Shown here piece after piece: positions 58,935 to 64,000 of a stretch of 64,000 nt of DNA. The stretch's first letter is position 1, and every line of letters begins with the position of its first letter. A program made the translations under genes and the position numbers. The stretch spans positions 114,771 to 178,770 of the forward strand of contig NZ_PNHQ01000001.1 in the NCBI RefSeq assembly GCF_002871935.1, written 5' to 3'. The stretch is from Aerococcus viridans (GTDB taxonomy: Bacteria; Bacillota; Bacilli; Lactobacillales; Aerococcaceae). The notes under the pieces are model-generated. The model worked only from the letters and a program-made list of their open reading frames with translations, did not search any database and was not told the origin of the DNA.

Positions 58935-58971
58935 CTAACCCCCTCCTTAAAATCCTTCTAAAAATCGAAAA

Positions 58972-59000
58972 GAAAAACGTCCCTTCGAACTAAGGACGCT
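58972..59000 (-). terminator. Terminator after the carbonic anhydrase gene
   Basis: CGTCCTT and AAGGGACG arms (one unpaired G) with a short loop and T5 on the minus strand, about 20 nt past the gene's stop and before the barnase-like gene. Confidence 0.65.
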
Positions 59001-59020
59001 TCAATTATATTTATTTTAAC

Positions 59021-59644
59021 TTAAAGTCTAGTAAATGTCTTGGTTTCAGGTTGATAAACTTCAACATAGCCTTCATCTGTATGAAAGTGCCATCCTGATA
59101 CTTTCAAGGTGCCTGCTGCAACTCGTTCAGCAATAATAGGATAATCCATTAAATGATTGTATTGCGTGATAATATTTGCTTTTTCCATTAAATCACTTTT
59201 TGCAACTGGATCATCTAGCATTTCTAATTGATCTGCAATGGCCTCTTTGACAGGGTTTAATTGGCTAAGCCATTTCTTCAAATAGGGCATCTCGTCAAAA
59301 TTAGCTGGTGGGTTAAGGCAAGTATTACAGCCCCCGCAGTTGATATGACCAAGTATAATAATATTTTCTACTTTTAAGGCAGTCACAGTAAAATCTAAAC
59401 CTGCCTGTAGGGATAATATTGGATTTGGATCATTATATTCTGGTACGATATTTGCGATATTTCGAATTTGGAAAACCTCTCCAGGATCGGCTTGCAACAA
59501 GCTTTCAACATTGATACGGGAGTCACCACAGGTTATCACCAAAGTGTGTGGCGAATGGGTACGCGCTAATGACTCATAGATCACTTGCTTATCTTTATAG
59601 GCCGTTTCATGGAACTGATCGACCGCTTTTTTAAAATCTTTCAT
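59021..59644 (-). CDS. Beta-class carbonic anhydrase
   Basis: 207-residue zinc enzyme interconverting CO2 and bicarbonate. The family motifs are CGDSRI (Cys, Asp, Arg of the active site, about 37-42) and GHINCGGC (His and Cys zinc ligands, about 99-106). Length is typical. Monocistronic; the divergent neighbour is the PPK2 gene. Confidence 0.95.
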   Translation of the reverse strand: MKDFKKAVDQFHETAYKDKQVIYESLARTHSPHTLVITCGDSRINVESLLQADPGEVFQIRNIANIVPEYNDPNPILSLQAGLDFTVTALKVENIIILGHINCGGCNTCLNPPANFDEMPYLKKWLSQLNPVKEAIADQLEMLDDPVAKSDLMEKANIITQYNHLMDYPIIAERVAAGTLKVSGWHFHTDEGYVEVYQPETKTFTRL

Positions 59645-59828
59645 TCAGTTTTCCTTCTCTCTCACTTTTGTTCCTAATTATTTTATCATAAAATTCTAGG
59701 AATCTTTTAAAAATTTGTACGATTCTACCGAAAATAGCACAATCCTTATGCATTATTGCATTTATGCCTTATAATATATATAAGAAAATAAAGTTCACTA
59801 AGGATTGCTATTTTGCCAATAGAAAGAA

Positions 59829-61301
59829 GTGAAGCGGATGTTACCAAATAAAAATGTTGATAGAACAAGTATTCCAACTGATTTGCACGATATGAAGCGT
59901 TCAGAACTAGGAGATCAATTTGCTAAATTACATCGACAACTACAGGAAACACAAAAAAGTATGCTCGTCATCGTGGATGGTTGGGAAGCATCTGGCAAAG
60001 GATTCTTACTCAAAGATTTAACCCGTGAGCTGGACCCCAAACATTACGAAGTAGCTGTCTTCGAGGAGAGTACTTTGAAAGATGCACAACGCCCATATTT
60101 ACGTCGTTTCTTTATGCGAGCACCCAAACGCGGTCAAATTGTTTTCTTCGACCGGTCTTTCTACTACGATCTCTTTCACCAATTGAATATGAAAGAAAAA
60201 AGGCTCAACCATCTCTTAAATGATATTTCATTTGTGGAGAAATCCTTGACTCAAGATGACACTTTAGTGGTAAAGTTCTTTATTCATCATAGTAAGGATG
60301 AAATGTCTGAGCGCATTAAAGCCTTAAAAAAAGAACCTTATCGAAAAGTACTTGTAACTGAGGAAGATGAGGACCAACTTAAAAATTATAAGGCTTACCG
60401 AAAACACTTTATCGATATACTCGCTAAAACAAACTTTAAAGAAACCCCTTGGCATATTTTACATATAGACGACCAAAAAGACCAATCACGCCTGGCACTC
60501 AAAACTTGTATTGATAGTCTTACAGATTGGCTAGCTAAAGATTTAACTAGACCACAAAAGGAACTACACTTTATTGATCATAGTCCAAATATTGTTGGGC
60601 AAATAGATCATTCTCCTTTCATTTCACAGGAAGACTATGACGATATCAAAGAAGATTTACAAAAACAGGCCGCAAATTTACTATTTAGAGCTTATCAGGA
60701 AAATAAGGGGGTTATTGTAGTCTATGAAGGTTCTGATGCAGCTGGAAAAGGTGGGAATTACCAACGCTTAACTCGGCTGATGGACCCACGCGGTTATGAT
60801 GTTGCAACAGTCGCTGCACCAAATGATGAGGAAATACGGCATCATTACCTATGGCGTTTTTACCGCGACTTCCCTAGTTTAGGACGCATGACTATTTTTG
60901 ACAGATCTTGGTATGGTCGAGTACTCGTTGAACGTATTGAAGGATTGACACCTGTATACCGTTGGCAAGAAGCTTATGCGGAAATAAATCAAATGGAACA
61001 TAATATTACTAACCAAGATTATCTTTTATTAAAGTACCTCATTGTCATTGATAAAGATACGCAATACGATCGGTTTATGGGCCGGGAAAAAGATCCAGAT
61101 AAACAATATAAGATCACAGATGAAGATTGGCGAAATCGAGACAAATTTGGCCTCTACAATACTGCAATGAATGAGATGTTAGCAGCTACCTCTACAAAAG
61201 AAGCACCTTGGAAAGTTATTTCTGGTGTCGATAAACGCTATGCTCGCATTACAGTATTAAAAGACTTCATCAAACGCATGGAAGCTTTCTTAGCAAAATA
61301 A
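59829..61301 (+). CDS. Two-domain PPK2-family polyphosphate kinase (polyphosphate:AMP phosphotransferase-like)
   Basis: 490-residue protein with two tandem PPK2 domains. Domain 1 (about 20-240) has GWEASGKGFLLKDL and domain 2 (about 260-490) has EGSDAAGKGGNYQRLTRLMDPRGYD, both with Walker A, and each has a Walker B-like IVFFDRSFYYD or MTIFDRSWYGRV. Two-domain PPK2 enzymes typically phosphorylate AMP from polyphosphate. The start could be GTG at 59829 or ATG at 59838. A TATAAT -10 lies about 60 nt upstream. Divergent from the carbonic anhydrase gene. Confidence 0.9.
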   Translation: MKRMLPNKNVDRTSIPTDLHDMKRSELGDQFAKLHRQLQETQKSMLVIVDGWEASGKGFLLKDLTRELDPKHYEVAVFEESTLKDAQRPYLRRFFMRAPKRGQIVFFDRSFYYDLFHQLNMKEKRLNHLLNDISFVEKSLTQDDTLVVKFFIHHSKDEMSERIKALKKEPYRKVLVTEEDEDQLKNYKAYRKHFIDILAKTNFKETPWHILHIDDQKDQSRLALKTCIDSLTDWLAKDLTRPQKELHFIDHSPNIVGQIDHSPFISQEDYDDIKEDLQKQAANLLFRAYQENKGVIVVYEGSDAAGKGGNYQRLTRLMDPRGYDVATVAAPNDEEIRHHYLWRFYRDFPSLGRMTIFDRSWYGRVLVERIEGLTPVYRWQEAYAEINQMEHNITNQDYLLLKYLIVIDKDTQYDRFMGREKDPDKQYKITDEDWRNRDKFGLYNTAMNEMLAATSTKEAPWKVISGVDKRYARITVLKDFIKRMEAFLAK

Positions 61302-61350
61302 AAAAGAACCCTTTCTGGAATCAAATTGATTCAATAGAAAGGGTTCTCTG
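61301..61350. terminator. Terminator between the PPK2 gene and the secreted-protein gene
   Basis: AGAACCCTTTCT (61305-61316) and AGAAAGGGTTCT (61336-61347), 12-bp stem, with T6 on the minus strand; on the plus strand the T-run is poor. Convergent genes on both sides. Confidence 0.85.
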
Positions 61351-61359
61351 CTTTAAAAT

Positions 61360-61983
61360 TTACATTGATTGAGTTGTCGCATTAGCTGGTGTTTGCTGTA
61401 ATAACCATGAGTAAGAGTACCCTGGGTCAGAACCTAGTTTTTCTGCTTCAACTCGTGATTGCGCAATTTGTTCATCACTATAACCATCTAATGCATCACT
61501 AGCCAAACCAACACGATCAATAATAATTTGTCGGTTTTCAGTTTGGTCAGGTAAGCTTGTCAATGCTTCACTAGTAGTATCTGCATCATCAAGTGTCGTT
61601 TGACTGTCTGATTCAACATCATTCGTAGTTACCTCTTCAGCAACTACTGATTCACTTGCTGGCGTTTCAACTTCTTCTTCCGCTAGAGTATTTTCATCAG
61701 TTGCGTCTTTCTCTGCTTGTACAGCTGTACTGTCTACGGGTGTCACTTCATGAGAAACTTGTCCTGAAGTTTGCTCACTATTATCTATTTCTTCAGTACT
61801 TATATCACTATCTAGTTGATCTGTTAATACACTACTAGATGTATTAGTATTAACTTGTGCTACTTCTACATTATTTGTATATAAATTTTGTGCATGCTCC
61901 TGTGCTTGAACTTGGGTAATGGTATATCCAGCTGTAAGTACAGCTGCGGTGAGTAATCCCATCACTACTTTTGGCGTTTTCAT
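61360..61983 (-). CDS. Secreted acidic, Ser/Thr/Glu-rich protein of unknown function
   Basis: 207-residue protein with an N-terminal signal (MKTPKVVMGLLTAAVLTAGYT region, cleavage after VQAQ or so) followed by a low-complexity region rich in Glu, Asp, Ser and Thr, then a short C-terminal part DALDGYSDEQIAQSRVEAEK. No LPXTG or other anchor motif is seen. The start is the ATG at 61981-61983. Its role is not recognised. Single gene, convergent with PPK2. Confidence 0.6.
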   Translation of the reverse strand: MKTPKVVMGLLTAAVLTAGYTITQVQAQEHAQNLYTNNVEVAQVNTNTSSSVLTDQLDSDISTEEIDNSEQTSGQVSHEVTPVDSTAVQAEKDATDENTLAEEEVETPASESVVAEEVTTNDVESDSQTTLDDADTTSEALTSLPDQTENRQIIIDRVGLASDALDGYSDEQIAQSRVEAEKLGSDPGYSYSWLLQQTPANATTQSM

Positions 61984-62126
61984 TACTATCACACCTTTCT
62001 ATACTTATCAGTCTAAAGAAAAATATAGATATATTCAAACGATTTCATGGGCTTTTAATCTTTCTTAAGGGTTTAATAAGATTCTATTTATGAATTAAGT
62101 TATGCGACCTATCTAGCAACTATCAT

Positions 62127-62507
62127 TTATCCATAAATAGCTTGCGCAATTTTATCCACAGAATCTGAAGAATCCGCATTTAAATTTTTAAATTTACCAT
62201 CGCCACCAATATATACTAAAGAAGGCACTGTCTTAGCACCAACTTCAAAACGAAAGTCAGATAATGCATCATCTGTTACTGTTTGTTCAGAGTTTAAGTA
62301 ATATGTATTATTCACATCATTACCTAAAGCTTGAATCAATTTTGGCAAATATTTACGACAGAATGGACAAGTAGAACGACCAATAAAAAGCAATTTCGCT
62401 TCATCATCCTCTAACATCTCTTGTGCAACATTTGCAGTTATCTCATTAAAATCCTTCACTTTTTCCTCAAATTCATCTTGTGTGAACGGTTGAATATCAT
62501 CTACCAT
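62127..62507 (-). CDS. Thioredoxin-like protein (bacteriocin-accessory-type)
   Basis: 126-residue thioredoxin fold. The active site C-P-F-C lies in STCPFCRKYLPKLIQA, and VPSLVYIGGDGKFKNL contains the cis-Pro. Similar proteins are called bacteriocin transport accessory proteins (PedC/BrcD type), but no bacteriocin gene is adjacent, so redox or disulfide function is as likely. Divergent from a metallophosphoesterase gene, with a palindrome between them. Confidence 0.85.
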   Translation of the reverse strand: MVDDIQPFTQDEFEEKVKDFNEITANVAQEMLEDDEAKLLFIGRSTCPFCRKYLPKLIQALGNDVNNTYYLNSEQTVTDDALSDFRFEVGAKTVPSLVYIGGDGKFKNLNADSSDSVDKIAQAIYG

Positions 62508-62541
62508 ATCAAATACCTCCTAATTTTTATTCCTTAGATTT

Positions 62542-62570
62542 ATGGTATGCTTTAAAGCATAGAAATTCAA
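62542..62570. promoter_or_regulatory. Palindrome inside the thioredoxin-like gene's promoter
   Basis: TATGCTTTAAAGCATA (62546-62561) is a perfect 16-bp palindrome. On the minus strand TTGAAT (62565-62570), 17 nt, TACCAT (62542-62547) forms a promoter, and the palindrome lies within its spacer, a typical repressor-site position. It is in the divergent gap, so it could also affect the plus-strand gene. Confidence 0.5.
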
Positions 62571-62632
62571 TTAATATGCCTTTTCAATCCATATGGTAAA
62601 ATAGGGATAATGCCAAAATAAGGATGAAACAA

Positions 62633-63457
62633 ATGAAACTAGGATTTATTTCTGATATACATATTGACCGGGGGAAGAACCACAAAGAAACAGATTTTCT
62701 AAACACACTTTCTGCCTACATCAATGATAAAGAAATCGATGAAGTATATATAGGTGGCGATATCTCTAACCATTATGAGAAGACCATTCGCTTTGTAGAA
62801 AAATTGCAAGCCCTCTCTGGTTGTAAAATCTACTTTGTACCCGGTAATCATGATTATTGGGAACCTAAACAAGAAAGAAAACATACACTATCCATTCATG
62901 ATACTTTTAAAAGTCATCCACAAAGCTTATTAAACAAGTCTCTAATGGTCAAAAAAGATACTGCGATTGTTGGTCATATTGGATGGTACAACCATGCTTA
63001 TCATGATCCAGCATTTACAGAAGATCAATTAGAACGTGGTCGTTATAAGCTCGTTACTTGGCAAGACAAAGTCAGATTAGACTGGCAAACGACGGATAAG
63101 GAAGTTTCTAAAACCTTTGCGCAAGAAACCATGGAAACATTAGATCAAGTTATGAAAAAACATACTCCCAAAAATATTATTCTACTTACTCATGTCATTA
63201 CAATTCCTGAATTTACAATTCCCATGCCGCACCGAGTCTTTGATTTTTTTAATGCCTATATCGCAACTGATGACTACTTACCCTTCTATCAAAACTATCC
63301 AATTAAAACGTCTATCATGGGACATGTCCATATCAGACATCAAATCCACCATGGCAATCAACACTTCATTAGCAATAGTTTAGCCTATGAACGTGAATGG
63401 CGTAACAATGACCTCTATCATGAGATCGATCACGCCATGTATATAATAGAGGTTTAA
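62633..63457 (+). CDS. Metallophosphoesterase
   Basis: 274-residue calcineurin-like phosphoesterase. Metal-site motifs: FISDIHID (D-x-H), YIGGDISNH, VPGNHDYW (GNHD), LLTHV and SIMGHVHIRHQ (GHxH). The ATG at 62633 is preferred because AAGGA lies 8 nt before it; an ATG three codons upstream lies inside this site. Substrate unknown. Downstream lies the 3' end of a group II intron on the other strand. Confidence 0.92.
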   Translation: MKLGFISDIHIDRGKNHKETDFLNTLSAYINDKEIDEVYIGGDISNHYEKTIRFVEKLQALSGCKIYFVPGNHDYWEPKQERKHTLSIHDTFKSHPQSLLNKSLMVKKDTAIVGHIGWYNHAYHDPAFTEDQLERGRYKLVTWQDKVRLDWQTTDKEVSKTFAQETMETLDQVMKKHTPKNIILLTHVITIPEFTIPMPHRVFDFFNAYIATDDYLPFYQNYPIKTSIMGHVHIRHQIHHGNQHFISNSLAYEREWRNNDLYHEIDHAMYIIEV

Positions 63458-63479
63458 ATTTATACTGATAGAAAGATAA

Positions 63480-63550
63480 ATCGAGTAGGAGGAAGCTTTC
63501 GATTCCGACCTCTCACACCACCGTGCGTACGGTTCCGTACACGGCGGTTC
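63480..63550 (-). ncRNA. 3' end of a group II intron (domains V and VI)
   Basis: On the minus strand, domain V is about 63515-63550: CCGCCGTG and CACGGTGG arms around a UACG-GAAC-CGUA hairpin (GAAC tetraloop). Domain VI follows (about 63481-63514) with a GGAA/UUCC stem. The intron probably ends at about 63479-63481 after CTACTCGA(T). The maturase stop codon overlaps the start of domain V, which is usual. The 5' part lies beyond the window. Confidence 0.8.
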
Positions 63551-64000
63551 AATATTTTGCGTAAGCAGACTCTACTAATTGGTTTAAAGGCACTAAGCCC
63601 CAATGGTAGAGTCTTTTTGTTGAAAATGCCACGTGTAATTGTAGATTTATTGACAATCGCCAGTACTTCTTGCGTGAATATGCAATGCGTTTGGCAGAAT
63701 CAGTATCAAGTCCATAGGACTTTAATTTTCTAATGATTGTCTTTGGTCGATTCCAACGTTTAAGAATAAGCTGTCTAATTCTGCGATGTAGCCATTGTTC
63801 TATCCTCTGGATGAAGGTTTTTATGAATCCCAGTCCAAAATAGTTAATCCAGCCTCGTGTAACTCGATTGATTTGTTGTATAATTTCTTTGGACGTACCA
63901 GGTCTTTTGCGACTAGTCAATCGTTTCAAAGTACGTTTGAATTTCTGCTTTGCCTGCTTGGTAGGGATAAAACGACATTGGCCATTCATTGTATGAATCA
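63549..64000 (-). CDS. Group II intron reverse transcriptase/maturase, C-terminal part (runs off window)
   Basis: Only the C-terminal ~150 residues are inside the window. The frame is open to the end of the sequence, and the ATG at 63989 is an internal Met. The segment KRTLKRLTSRKRPGTSKEI with VTRGWINYFGLGF is the maturase X (GIIM) domain. The protein ends about 45 residues after that without an HNH endonuclease, which fits classes that move without one (class C and others). Confidence 0.85.
   Translation of the reverse strand, partial: IHTMNGQCRFIPTKQAKQKFKRTLKRLTSRKRPGTSKEIIQQINRVTRGWINYFGLGFIKTFIQRIEQWLHRRIRQLILKRWNRPKTIIRKLKSYGLDTDSAKRIAYSRKKYWRLSINLQLHVAFSTKRLYHWGLVPLNQLVESAYAKY

Overview
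The window comes from a low-GC Gram-positive bacterium of the Lactobacillales. The evidence is the S10/spc/alpha and str ribosomal operons in Firmicutes order, no map gene between adk and infA, an L-lactate dehydrogenase, ECF-type transport, Hsp33 beside a cysK-like gene, and the yabM/yabO/divIC/yabR/tilS/hpt/ftsH group. The genus cannot be fixed from sequence alone. An Aerococcaceae or Carnobacteriaceae member would fit, but that is a guess.

Layout. (1) 1-12.3 kb, minus strand: a complete S10-spc run from rpsJ down to secY, adk, infA, rpmJ, rpsM and the first codon of rpsK, with a sigma-A-type promoter and a ~160-nt structured leader upstream of rpsJ. (2) 12.5-20.9 kb: an accessory insert separating rpsJ from tuf. 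It holds an SseB-like gene, an S-adenosylmethionine hydrolase plus a three-gene ECF transporter (plus strand), and a polysaccharide-type cluster (minus strand). The cluster has a processive GT2 glycosyltransferase, a HEAT-like protein and a TIM-barrel-like gene broken by an in-frame TGA. (3) 20.9-25.7 kb: the str operon (rpsL-rpsG-fusA-tuf), with tuf carrying its own promoter. (4) 25.7-42.4 kb: lysS, a Zn-sensor-type ArsR regulator, a cysteine synthase homologue that has lost its PLP lysine, hslO, ftsH, hpt, tilS, yabR, divIC, rqcP, a MurJ/SpoVB-type flippase, mfd and pth. A short promoter-terminator unit precedes pth. (5) 42.4-52.9 kb: ldh with a candidate Rex operator, an auxin-efflux-family carrier, prs, glmU, a DEAD-box helicase, a YkuE-like phosphoesterase and uvrC. 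(6) 52.9-64 kb: accessory genes. They are a tiny YvrJ-family ORF, a DUF975 membrane protein, a frameshifted alpha/beta hydrolase, a TIGR02206-type membrane protein, a barnase/barstar-like toxin-immunity pair, a beta-carbonic anhydrase, a two-domain PPK2 kinase, a secreted acidic protein, a thioredoxin-like protein, a metallophosphoesterase, and the 3' end of a group II intron with its maturase running off the window.

Most of the window is translation and housekeeping. The points most worth following are the PLP-lysine-less CysK paralogue next to a zinc-type ArsR regulator and Hsp33, the barnase-like toxin with an acidic, membrane-anchored build, the short RNA or attenuator in front of pth-mfd, the two broken genes (TGA at about 20.4 kb, G-tract frameshift at about 55.9 kb), and several operator-like palindromes. 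No CRISPR array, prophage, tRNA or rRNA gene was seen.
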